A DNA stretch of 14,715 nt from DASTSN01 sp035760665 (GTDB lineage: Bacteria; Bacteroidota; Bacteroidia; Chitinophagales; Chitinophagaceae), in assembly GCA_035760665.1 (NCBI GenBank), contig DASTSN010000091.1:1-14715 (forward strand), read 5' to 3'. The notes under the pieces were generated by a model. It had not been told where the DNA came from, did no database searches, and worked only from the letters and a program-made list of their open reading frames with translations. Made by a program: the position numbers and the translations under genes. Below, piece by piece: positions 7,299 through 14,715 of this stretch; position 1 is the stretch's first letter; each line of letters opens with the position of its first letter.

Positions 7299-8819
7299 TT
7301 AATTATTTGAATCTTGAATCTTTTTTAGTAATTGGGCTAAAGCTTTTACTTTCTCAGGATATTTCGTTGCCAGGTTTTCTTTTTCTCCTTTATCATTTTT
7401 TATGTTATAGAGTTGGGGCTCTTTAGCATTACCCATTTCCATATTTTTATTTTTCATAATCGCCATTCCGGGATGCGGTGGAATGTATTTCCAGTCGCCC
7501 TGAATAATAGCCAAACCCGTCATACCCTGTTCCACTAAGCTGCTTCGGCCATTCTGTGATTTTCCCAATAAAACATCCAGTAATTCTTTACTATCCGGGG
7601 CTGCTTTTTCTGGAAGTGGTTGCTGAATCAATTTTGCAAACGACGCAATGAAATCGTTTTGCCCGATTAAAGCAGCAGAAATTTTAGTAGGTTTTATAAA
7701 CCCCGGCCAACGTATTATAGTGGGGACCCTGGTGCCTGCATCAAACTTACTGTACTTTCCACCTCTGTATGGTCCGCCGGGTTGATGGCCATTTAGTAAT
7801 TCAACCGCGCCATCTTCATACCCATCATTTAAAACCGGGCCATTATCGCTGGAGAAAACAACAATTGTATTCCCGGTAAGATGAAGACTGTCTAGCAAAT
7901 GAAGAATCTTGCCGGTATTTTCGTCTAACTCCAGCAGGGCATCACCCCTGGCACCCATACCGCTTTTACCTTTAAAGCGGGGATTCGGTACACGGGGTAC
8001 ATGCACATCTTGTATAGCAAAATACAAGAAGAACGGATGTGATTTGTTTTCACTGATAAATTGCATGGCCTTATCTGTGAGTACATCGCTCATGATTTCA
8101 TCATTCCAGTAGGCTTTGTGCCCGCCTTTCATATAACCAATCCTGCTTACGCCGTTGATGATGGTGCCACTATGTTGCGAGTCGGCTTTCATGCGTAAAA
8201 GTTCCGGGTGTTCAATACCGGTAGGGTCATTGCCCACCTGGTTTTTATAATTTACTACAATGGGGTCGTTAGGATCCAGGTTTAGTACCTGGTGATTTTC
8301 TACATACACACAAGGTACCCTGTCGGGTGTGGCGGGTATTATAAATGAATATTGAAAGCCAAGGTCATTAGGACTGGGTTTGATGATGCCATTCCAGTCG
8401 GGCCCGGTTGCTCCACCCAAGCCAAGGTGCCATTTACCAATGGCTGCCGTTTGATAACCCGCCTGCTGAAAAAGATCAGCCAGTGTAAATTGATCTTCCG
8501 GGATGATAGAGCCGGCATCTCCGGCGGCAATACCCGTCCCTTTTTTTCTCCAGGGATATTCTCCTGTTAAAAAACCAAAGCGGGATGGTGTACAGGTGGA
8601 AGAAGTGGCGTGAGCATTGGTAAATCGTATTCCTTCCTTAGCAATCCTGTCGATATTGGGCGTATGAATTTTTGTAGCACCATAACAACTGATATCGCCA
8701 TATCCCACATCGTCTGCATAAATGATTACCACGTTCGGTCTGGTATTCTTTTGTGCCGTAGCCGGGGAACTGCATACCAGCAGTGTAATCGTTGCCAGCA
8801 GGCAGGTAAATTTAATCAT
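7299..8819 (-). CDS. Secreted S1 sulfatase (arylsulfatase A-like, possibly S1_15)
   Basis: A 506-residue exported sulfatase. The signal peptide is residues 1-22 (MIKFTCLLATITLLVCSSPATA, cleavage before Q23). D36-D37 lie in IIYADDVGYGD. The formylglycine site is Cys76 in TCTPSRFGFLTGEYPWR. K129 and H131 lie in the classical GKWHLGLGG, and D325-N326 in FSSDNGP. The CTPSR-(F/Y)G-LTGEY-WR run with a following G-T-G-I...GDA stretch resembles subfamily S1_15, whose characterised Bacteroides members act on 6-O-sulfated Gal/GalNAc; this placement is from memory, not a search. The ATG lies inside the end of the GH2 gene (8-base overlap, 8812-8819) and has a good AAAGGAA ribosome site four bases upstream, which the other genes here lack. 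Translation is therefore probably coupled to the GH2 enzyme. It is the middle gene of the operon. Confidence 0.93.
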   Translation of the reverse strand: MIKFTCLLATITLLVCSSPATAQKNTRPNVVIIYADDVGYGDISCYGATKIHTPNIDRIAKEGIRFTNAHATSSTCTPSRFGFLTGEYPWRKKGTGIAAGDAGSIIPEDQFTLADLFQQAGYQTAAIGKWHLGLGGATGPDWNGIIKPSPNDLGFQYSFIIPATPDRVPCVYVENHQVLNLDPNDPIVVNYKNQVGNDPTGIEHPELLRMKADSQHSGTIINGVSRIGYMKGGHKAYWNDEIMSDVLTDKAMQFISENKSHPFFLYFAIQDVHVPRVPNPRFKGKSGMGARGDALLELDENTGKILHLLDSLHLTGNTIVVFSSDNGPVLNDGYEDGAVELLNGHQPGGPYRGGKYSKFDAGTRVPTIIRWPGFIKPTKISAALIGQNDFIASFAKLIQQPLPEKAAPDSKELLDVLLGKSQNGRSSLVEQGMTGLAIIQGDWKYIPPHPGMAIMKNKNMEMGNAKEPQLYNIKNDKGEKENLATKYPEKVKALAQLLKKIQDSNN

Positions 8820-11292
8820 GATGTTCCTTTACTGTTTTTAGTTCAATACTACAGGGCTTAAGGTTTTTGCCGGTCGCCTTTACCAAAATAGTTCCAGCCG
8901 ATTGACCTGACTGAACATAAACCATGCATTTCCCATAGAAAGCCTTCCGTTCCGGCACCTCAAACGATGCTAAGCTTGTCGGGTCTCCGTTTCCCACTGC
9001 TCTCAATTTACCGGCACCGGCTACATGAAATTGTATCAGGTCGTCGGAAAGGGGGCAGGTGTTACCATCTTTATCTGCAATGGTTACTGTAATCAACGCT
9101 ATGTCTTCACCGTTGGCAGTCAGGTTTGTTTTGTCGGCTTTCAGCAGAATCTGTGCTGGTTGCCCGGCAGTTTTAATAATTTTTTCTTCTGCCAAATTCC
9201 CTTCAGCATCGTAACCTACAACTTTTAATTCACCCGGTTCATAAATGGTATTTTCCCATCGCAGGCGATAGCTGTCCAGTAGATTGGAGTGGTTGAATGT
9301 TTTTTTACCAAAACTTTTTCCATTAATAAAAACTTCTGCAGAGGGATAGTTGGTATACACGTAAACCGGCACATTTTCGCCTTCCCGGCCTTTCCAGTTC
9401 CAATGTGGCAACACATGCAATACCTTTTGTGCGGACCAATGACTTTGATAGAGATAATAACGATCTTTTGGTATCCCGCACAAATCAACAATGCCAAAAT
9501 AAGAGCTTCTGCTGGGCCAGTTATTGTTGTAAGGTGTTGGTTCACCCAGGTAATCAAACCCGGTCCATACAAATTCTCCTGCAACAAAATCGTTGTCCTG
9601 GTTTTTCCATTCGGTATCTGGTAATTGAGACCAGCTGCAATATTCAAGGTCGTACGACGAAGACTGGTTATCGGGCCAGGTTTTCATTACTCCAATAGCT
9701 GGAGGTAATTTATAAACCCCTCTTGAACTGACCGTGGAAGCAGTTTCAGTTCCCAAAATAACCCACCCGGGATGTTGTTGATGAAGGGTTGCATAAAATC
9801 CGGGTTTATAGTTCCAGCCCGGGATATCCACGGCATCGGCCAATCCGTTTTTGATGGCGGCATTCATATTGTTAAAGCCGGCTGTCACGGGGCGGGTTGT
9901 ATCGTAAGTATGGCATATGTCAGTAAGAAACCGGGCAACCGAAGCTCCATCTTTTTCATTCTGCTCTCTTACTTCATTGCCGATGCTGTACATAACTACG
10001 GCGGGATGGTTGCGGTCTCTTTTTATCATTGCTGCCAGGTCTTTCTCTGCCCATTGATCAAATAATAAGTGGTATCCATTTTTTACTTTCGCTGATTTCC
10101 ATTCGTCAAATGCTTCATCGATAAAATAAAAACCGAGCTCATCACATAATTCCAGCATTTCAGGGGCATGAGGATTGTGGGAGCCGCGAATGGCATTGCA
10201 ACCCATTTCCTTTAACAGCTGCAGGCGGTAGCGGAGCACTGATTTGTTCATAGCCATGCCTAAAGGACCTAAATCGTCGTGCAGGCAAACGCCTTTTAAT
10301 TTCACGGTATTTCCGTTAACCTGCATACCTTTTTGCGGAGAAAATGTTATAGATCTTATACCAAATTGGGTTTTATATTCATCAATCATTTTATTTCCTC
10401 TTTTGATGCTGCTTACCGCGTAATACAGCACGGGATGATCTGCCGACCAAAGATCAGGTTCTTTAATGTTGATTTCCTGCGTGTTTATACCGGTTTTCGG
10501 CGAACTGCTGACTTCCCCAATTTTTTGATGCTGCTGGTTATAGATGGCTGTTACCAGGCGAATGTTGTCAACAGGTATATTCCCTGTTTCAAGTGTAGTT
10601 TGAATATTTATCAGTGCCTGATCAGTTGAAATCTGCGGTGTGGTAATAAATGTTCCCCAGGGAGCAATGCGTAAGCTGTTTGTTTGAACGAGGCGCACTT
10701 CTCTGTACAAACCGGCTCCGGGATACCATCTGGAAGATTCGGGAAAGTTCTCCAGTCTCACGGCAATCACATTATCTTTTCCAAACTCAATAAGTGGAGT
10801 AATAGTCAAGTGAAAAGAGGAGTAGCCGTATGGCCATTCCCCGGCAAAGCGATTATTGACATATACTTTGGCATGGCTCATGGCACCGTCAAATTCCAGG
10901 TAAAAGTTTTTGCCCTGATCCTGCTTACGAAACTGTACATGAAGACGGTACCAGCCCACACCGGCATATGGAAGGCCGCCGGTTCTGCCAGATCGCACCT
11001 GTGCTTTCTGCTCGCCATCCTCCATTACCTGTACTTTTTGCAAATCATTTTCTTCACGAAAAGGTCCACTGATGGCCCAGTCATGCGGCACTGTTACTTT
11101 TTGCCAGTCTTTTTCATTCAATCCAATTTTTGCGCCATCGGGCACATCTTTATTGATAAACAGCCAGCCAGATTTTAGTTCGGTGACTACCCGGCCGGTT
11201 TGTGCGAAAACGGAATGCCAGCCCGCAAGGAGCAGGAAGAAGGCGGCGACGTACTTGATTGCTAAACAGACGGGAGCTGATTTGTGAAGCAT
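8812..11292 (-). CDS. Secreted GH2 glycoside hydrolase, beta-galactosidase-like
   Basis: An exported retaining hydrolase of family GH2, most likely a beta-galactosidase acting in the periplasm. I chose the ATG at 11290-11292 (826 residues). The longer frame begins with TTG at 11349 and puts 19 odd residues before a textbook signal peptide (residues 1-30, cleavage after VFA). Domains in order, approximate: jelly-roll sugar-binding domain 35-215 (PHDWAISGPF, GVGWYR, FDGAMSHAKVYVN), Ig-like domain 218-315, TIM barrel 320-610, DUF4982-like domain 640-700 (VYVYTNYPSAEVFINGKSFG), and a C-terminal Ig-like domain 715-826. The acid/base is Glu440 in MYSIGNEVREQ and the probable nucleophile is Glu516 in ILGTETAST. 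The domain order matches many Bacteroidota beta-galactosidases of 800-900 residues. Beta-glucuronidase or exo-mannosidase activity cannot be excluded. It is the first gene of the operon, overlaps the next gene by 8 bases, and is divergent from the HTCS. Confidence 0.93.
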   Translation of the reverse strand: MLHKSAPVCLAIKYVAAFFLLLAGWHSVFAQTGRVVTELKSGWLFINKDVPDGAKIGLNEKDWQKVTVPHDWAISGPFREENDLQKVQVMEDGEQKAQVRSGRTGGLPYAGVGWYRLHVQFRKQDQGKNFYLEFDGAMSHAKVYVNNRFAGEWPYGYSSFHLTITPLIEFGKDNVIAVRLENFPESSRWYPGAGLYREVRLVQTNSLRIAPWGTFITTPQISTDQALINIQTTLETGNIPVDNIRLVTAIYNQQHQKIGEVSSSPKTGINTQEINIKEPDLWSADHPVLYYAVSSIKRGNKMIDEYKTQFGIRSITFSPQKGMQVNGNTVKLKGVCLHDDLGPLGMAMNKSVLRYRLQLLKEMGCNAIRGSHNPHAPEMLELCDELGFYFIDEAFDEWKSAKVKNGYHLLFDQWAEKDLAAMIKRDRNHPAVVMYSIGNEVREQNEKDGASVARFLTDICHTYDTTRPVTAGFNNMNAAIKNGLADAVDIPGWNYKPGFYATLHQQHPGWVILGTETASTVSSRGVYKLPPAIGVMKTWPDNQSSSYDLEYCSWSQLPDTEWKNQDNDFVAGEFVWTGFDYLGEPTPYNNNWPSRSSYFGIVDLCGIPKDRYYLYQSHWSAQKVLHVLPHWNWKGREGENVPVYVYTNYPSAEVFINGKSFGKKTFNHSNLLDSYRLRWENTIYEPGELKVVGYDAEGNLAEEKIIKTAGQPAQILLKADKTNLTANGEDIALITVTIADKDGNTCPLSDDLIQFHVAGAGKLRAVGNGDPTSLASFEVPERKAFYGKCMVYVQSGQSAGTILVKATGKNLKPCSIELKTVKEHHD

Positions 11293-11378
11293 TTTAAGTT
11301 TTGGTTTAATACCGGTCAAAAAGAATAAACAAAATAGCTTTCTCTTCAAAGTTTGTAGTTATTTGACAGCCACTAAGG

Positions 11379-11493
11379 GCATAACACTTCAAAATGGGGG
11401 GGTAATTTGTTCAATCTGCTTAAAACAGCATTGCTTCTGTCTTGAATTTATGAATTCTGCCTTAAATTGAGGCAAAAGCAGATTGTGTTATGC
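11379..11493. repeat. Nested two-part inverted repeat (possible operator or cruciform)
   Basis: The right arm is one continuous 18-base block, AAGCAGATTGTGTTATGC (11476-11493). Its reverse complement occurs on the left in two pieces: GCATAACAC (11379-11387) and CAATCTGCTT (11412-11421), both perfect, sharing the middle base of the right arm (G11485). The left pieces are separated by 24 bases (11388-11411) that include a G7 run. The inner spacing is 54 bases. Nine- and ten-base perfect matches in the same order are unlikely by chance in a 284-base region, though no statistic was computed. Confidence 0.65.
11415..11482. repeat. Three copies of a TCTGC(C)TT motif
   Basis: TCTGCTTAAA is at 11415-11424, TCTGCCTTAAA is at 11456-11466 in the same direction 41 bases later start to start, and the reverse form AAGCAGA is at 11476-11482. 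Repeated half-sites of this size between an AraC-type HTCS and its target operon are plausible binding sites for the regulator; function is inferred. Confidence 0.45.
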
Positions 11494-11497
11494 ATAA
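11488..11497. repeat. Perfect 10-base palindrome TTATGCATAA
   Basis: TTATGCATAA reads the same on both strands and overlaps the right arm of the nested inverted repeat. Together with GCATAACAC at 11379 it gives three GCATAA-type half-sites. It lies about 80 bases before the HTCS start codon and could serve as an operator for the HTCS's own promoter; short AT-rich palindromes also occur by chance. Confidence 0.4.
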
Positions 11498-11576
11498 TCG
11501 TGTCTTTCCATTAAGCCAGCCTTTCATCTTATGAGATAGTGTGTTTTGAAATCCGTACCTGCTAATAACGATTTGC

Positions 11577-14500
11577 ATGCCATACAGAAGAAAGAGACGC
11601 ATTATTCACATTTGTTGTTGCCTGCTTGCTGCCTGTGGTAACTGGATGACTTCCGCAGGCCAGGTTAGCGTTGAAAATAATATTACAATTGATAACGGGC
11701 TGATCAATAATGAAGTAACGGCTATTCACCAGGATCGTTACGGATTTATCTGGTTTGGTACACGGGGCGGATTAAATAAATACAACGGGTATGAATTCAA
11801 TACCATCCGTTCGGTACCCGGCTCCTCCAATAACCTTCCTAACCAGGCCGTGGAAGTAATAGCCGAATCCGGGAATTTGTTGTGGATTGGTAATAAAACA
11901 GGCGGTTTAAACAGTTATGATATCCTCACAGACTCCATCACCCATTATAATCCACCCGCTGCAGTAAAAATACAAGAGATCAAATCCTTGCTGGTTACCA
12001 AATCCGGGGATCTGTTCATAGGCGCTTTACACGGTTTGTATATCCTGCGGAAAGGGATATTTGTGACTGTTGACAATCGTCTTACGGTTTCTTCGTTAGC
12101 CCGTGATTCCGCCGACGGCATTTGGGTGGGTACAGTATTTGGCCTTTATAAATACAATCCGCAACAGAATAAACTGGATTCAATATCCCTGGGACCTAAG
12201 CGTTTTGAGGTCACGTCCATTGCAGTCGATAACCAGTCTAAATGCTTATTCCTGGGTACCTGGGGCAATGGTCTTGTGAGATACAACCTGGAAGACCATT
12301 CTTATAAGAAGTACCTCTCCTCGCCTGATCCGGGCGGACTAACCAGCAACAATACCTACCGGGTAATGATTGACAGAAACCGGAATGTATGGGTAGGCAC
12401 CTGGGGAGGCGGACTCAACAAGTTTGATATTAATTCGGAAGTATTTGAAAGCTTACGGATTAAACCATTAAATGTTTTTAATACAGATTATGACATCGTG
12501 CTGTCCATCCTGCAGGATAATGCCGGCATTTTATGGATTGGCACTGATGGGGGCGGCATTTGTAAAGTAGACCCGTACCGAAAAAAATTTAATACCATCA
12601 CCAATACGGATGTGAACAAACCCATATTGGAAAACACCCATATCACTGCCGTTTACGAAGACAGGCATAGCGGGTTTTGGCTGGGAACGAAAGGAGGCGG
12701 GTTGTATTTCTCGGCAGATAAAAAGCACTTTCTTCATAAAGATGTGGGGACGAATCCCATTCGGGTCAATACATTTTTTGAAAATAATAATGATTTGTGG
12801 GTGGGTACAGGAGATGGCTTGGTGATTTTAAAAGACTATGACCATGTCTTTCGGCCACTGTGGGTCAAAAGGTCAAACACAGATACAAGCGGGTTAAGCG
12901 GGCCAAAAGTTACAGCGATTGTCAAAGACAAAAACGGGATTATCTGGGTGGGCACGCAGGAGCATGGACTAAACAGGGTCATCGATTTTCACAATGAAAT
13001 TCCTGTTTTTAAACACTACCCGGAACGGGTAGGTGTGGCAGGAGCGATTCAGAACGACAGGATCAGCTGCATGCTCGTGGATAAGAGTAACCGTTTATGG
13101 GTGGGCACCTACGACGGGCTGCATGTATACAACCGGGAAAATGACAATTTTGAACTGATAAAAACGGCTGATCAAAATAGCAAAGGCCTATCCAATAACA
13201 CGATTCTTTCCCTGGCTGAGGATAGTTATGGTACTATTTGGGTGGGCACACAGCAGGGATTAAACAAGCTTTCTTTTTCGGAGAGCGGTAAATTCAGCAT
13301 TGAATCTTTTTATCAGTGTGCTGGTTTCCCCAATGATTATGTTCACGCTGTGCTGATCGATAATGAGAATAACGTATGGATGAGTACAAATAAAGGCATA
13401 ACAAAATACAATATCCGTACAAAGAACTTCAGGAATTTTGATATCCGCGACGGAGTTTCTTCCAATACCTTTTCCGAAAATATTTCTTACAGAAGACCGG
13501 ACGGAGAAATGTTTTTCGGCAGCATCAATGGTGTAACTTATTTTTATCCCGACAGCATTTATTTAAATCACTACAAGCCTCCGGTTTACATTACAAATCT
13601 GCAGATCAACAACCAGGATGTTGCAGTAGGCAATACTATCATGAATAACAAAGTGCTTTCGAAGGCTTTGTTTCTGACTCCCCAAATCAAACTTTCTTAC
13701 AAAGAAAATATCATTTCCTTTTCGTTTGCGGCCCTGGATTATCATGCCTCTGATAAAAACCAATACCAGTATCAGTTAGAAGGGTTTGATGATAAATGGG
13801 TGGATGCGGGCAGCCGGAGAACCGTGACTTTTACAAGTCTCCCTTCGGGTTCGTATACCTTTAAAGTTAGAGCCTCCAACAGCGACCAGATGTGGAGCGA
13901 TGATATTGCCACTTTGCAAATTGCCATTTCGGCTCCGCCATGGAAAACGTGGTGGGCCTATTTGATTTATTTCCTCATCATTGGCGGGTTGCTGTGGTTG
14001 TCGCGGTATATTAAACTGAAGCGGATTTACCTGCAAAACAGGCTGGCAATCGCCAACTTAAACTATGAGAAAGAACATGAAATTGCCGAGATAAAAAGCC
14101 GGTTTTTTACAAATATCTCGCATGAGTTTCGTACACCACTTACCCTGATGATTGGCCCGCTGGAAGATTTAACGGCAGATGACAAACTTGCCCCCTCTGT
14201 AAAAAGTACAATCCGTAAAATTCAAAACCAGTCAAAACGTCTTTTAAGCCTGATAAACCAGTTACTGGATTTTCACAAAGCAGAATCCAATGCATTAACG
14301 TTAAATACTGCTTATCATGATATTATTGCCCTGTCGAAATCTGTGGCAAACTCTTTTGAAGAAGAAGCTGACCGTAAGGATATACAGTTTGTATTTCAGG
14401 CAGACAAGAAAGAGCTGTTCTTGCTGATTGATAAAGAAAAGGTGGAAAGTATCCTCTACAATTTACTTTCCAACGCCTTCAAGTTTACGCCACCCGGCGG

Positions 14501-14715
14501 TGACATACAGTTTCGGGTCGAGTATCATCAGCAACCTGCTCCGACCTGTGAAATTATCGTTGCTGATACAGGTAAAGGCGTAAGCGCTGCGGAGAAAGGT
14601 AAAATATTTGACCGGTATTACCAGGTAGCCCAGGCCGAGCCGGGAAAATATATGGGTACCGGTATTGGGTTGGCGTTTGTAAAGGATTTGGTGGAATTGC
14701 ACAACGGATCAATAC
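11577..14715 (+). CDS. Hybrid two-component system sensor/regulator (HTCS), 3' end outside window
   Basis: An inner-membrane sensor expected to bind an oligosaccharide in the periplasm and activate glycan-use genes. The frame is open from the ATG at 11577 to the edge (1046 codons); an in-frame TGA lies at 11547. The N-terminus MPYRRKRRIIHICCCLLAACG is a signal sequence with a lipobox-like L17-A18-A19-C20. Residues ~30-665 hold 14 Reg_prop blades, counted from W-x-G-T-like motifs starting with FIWFGTRGG (W59) and ending with EMFFGSING (~646), i.e. two seven-bladed propellers. A Y_Y_Y domain follows at ~665-785, a membrane helix at ~792-812, and HisKA with phospho-acceptor His849 in FFTNISHEFRTPL. 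The HATPase has its N-box at NLLSNAFKF (N966), G1 at IVADTGKGV and G2 at GTGIGLAFVK. The receiver and AraC-type DNA-binding domains usual for HTCS would lie beyond the edge. It is divergent from the GH2-sulfatase operon, its likely target. Confidence 0.95.
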   Translation, partial: MPYRRKRRIIHICCCLLAACGNWMTSAGQVSVENNITIDNGLINNEVTAIHQDRYGFIWFGTRGGLNKYNGYEFNTIRSVPGSSNNLPNQAVEVIAESGNLLWIGNKTGGLNSYDILTDSITHYNPPAAVKIQEIKSLLVTKSGDLFIGALHGLYILRKGIFVTVDNRLTVSSLARDSADGIWVGTVFGLYKYNPQQNKLDSISLGPKRFEVTSIAVDNQSKCLFLGTWGNGLVRYNLEDHSYKKYLSSPDPGGLTSNNTYRVMIDRNRNVWVGTWGGGLNKFDINSEVFESLRIKPLNVFNTDYDIVLSILQDNAGILWIGTDGGGICKVDPYRKKFNTITNTDVNKPILENTHITAVYEDRHSGFWLGTKGGGLYFSADKKHFLHKDVGTNPIRVNTFFENNNDLWVGTGDGLVILKDYDHVFRPLWVKRSNTDTSGLSGPKVTAIVKDKNGIIWVGTQEHGLNRVIDFHNEIPVFKHYPERVGVAGAIQNDRISCMLVDKSNRLWVGTYDGLHVYNRENDNFELIKTADQNSKGLSNNTILSLAEDSYGTIWVGTQQGLNKLSFSESGKFSIESFYQCAGFPNDYVHAVLIDNENNVWMSTNKGITKYNIRTKNFRNFDIRDGVSSNTFSENISYRRPDGEMFFGSINGVTYFYPDSIYLNHYKPPVYITNLQINNQDVAVGNTIMNNKVLSKALFLTPQIKLSYKENIISFSFAALDYHASDKNQYQYQLEGFDDKWVDAGSRRTVTFTSLPSGSYTFKVRASNSDQMWSDDIATLQIAISAPPWKTWWAYLIYFLIIGGLLWLSRYIKLKRIYLQNRLAIANLNYEKEHEIAEIKSRFFTNISHEFRTPLTLMIGPLEDLTADDKLAPSVKSTIRKIQNQSKRLLSLINQLLDFHKAESNALTLNTAYHDIIALSKSVANSFEEEADRKDIQFVFQADKKELFLLIDKEKVESILYNLLSNAFKFTPPGGDIQFRVEYHQQPAPTCEIIVADTGKGVSAAEKGKIFDRYYQVAQAEPGKYMGTGIGLAFVKDLVELHNGSI

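Larger units (their letters stand above)
11293..11576. promoter_or_regulatory. Divergent control region between the GH2-sulfatase operon and the HTCS
   Basis: These 284 bases separate two genes read outward, so they should hold the promoters of both. No perfect TAnnTTTG/TTTG pair was found on either strand. The nearest for the operon is AAACTTTG on the minus strand (11346-11353; one mismatch, no good -33 partner), which is what one would expect from an activator-dependent promoter. The middle, 11379-11497, is dense in inverted and direct repeats (listed separately) and contains a G7 run. No ORF of note lies inside. Confidence 0.7.

Noticed and set aside
9225..9698. Overlapping ORFs of 97-140 codons on both strands within the GH2 gene
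   Set aside because: They mutually overlap the GH2 coding frame and have no family features.
10684..11178. 164-codon plus-strand ORF opposite the GH2 gene
   Set aside because: Antisense shadow of the conserved sugar-binding domain; composition rich in Phe/His/Cys as expected for an accidental frame.
11293..11349. TTG-initiated 19-residue extension of the GH2 protein
   Set aside because: It would bury a textbook signal peptide behind MKRKLFCLFFLTGIKPKLK; the ATG at 11290-11292 gives a normal n-region, core and cleavage site.
11577..14715. A non-coding or frameshifted 3.1 kb right end, since no closed plus-strand ORF covers it
   Set aside because: Translating by hand from ATG 11577 gives an unbroken HTCS reading frame up to the edge; it simply has no stop inside the window.
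1..14715. CRISPR array, tRNA/rRNA genes, insertion sequence ends or transposase
   Set aside because: No regular spaced repeats, no clover-leaf or rRNA-like stretches and no transposase motifs were seen in any reading frame.

Overview
The window comes from a Bacteroidota genome, probably a Chitinophagaceae-like relative (phylum fairly sure, family a guess). The evidence is a divergently read hybrid two-component sensor with a 14-blade periplasmic propeller, several secreted S1 sulfatases beside a secreted family 2 glycoside hydrolase, A-rich leaders in place of strong Shine-Dalgarno sites at most starts, and TAA at most of the stops checked.

Layout: (1) 1-3247, plus strand, a tight gene string: the 3' end of galT, then galE, an SSS-family sodium:solute symporter and a 65-residue two-helix membrane protein, with gaps of only 5, 9 and 12 bases. 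(2) 3248-3470, a 223-base AT-rich leader without a gene. (3) 3471-5570, plus strand, a secreted S1 sulfatase with an added C-terminal PA14-like beta domain, closed by a hairpin/T-tract terminator in the convergent gap. (4) 5675-11292, minus strand, a three-gene operon read right to left: GH2 beta-galactosidase-like enzyme, sulfatase (8-base overlap), sulfatase. (5) 11293-11576, a 284-base divergent regulatory region with nested inverted repeats, a palindrome and a G7 tract. (6) 11577-14715, plus strand, a hybrid two-component system (HTCS) sensor cut by the right window edge inside its ATPase domain.

Taken together, the genes read as a route for a sulfated, beta-linked galactose-containing glycan. 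Three exported sulfatases with different active-site signatures would remove sulfate in the periplasm, the exported GH2 enzyme would release galactose (or a related sugar), the symporter would carry the sugar through the inner membrane, and GalT/GalE would pass it through the Leloir pathway. The HTCS would sense an oligosaccharide in the periplasm and drive the divergent GH2-sulfatase operon. No SusC/SusD pair, no formylglycine-generating enzyme and no galactokinase lies inside the window. The substrate assignment is inference. The individual families are standard; the less ordinary points are the architecture of the divergent control region, the His-to-Gly change in the first sulfatase, the lipobox-like N-terminus of the HTCS, and the small membrane partner of the symporter.
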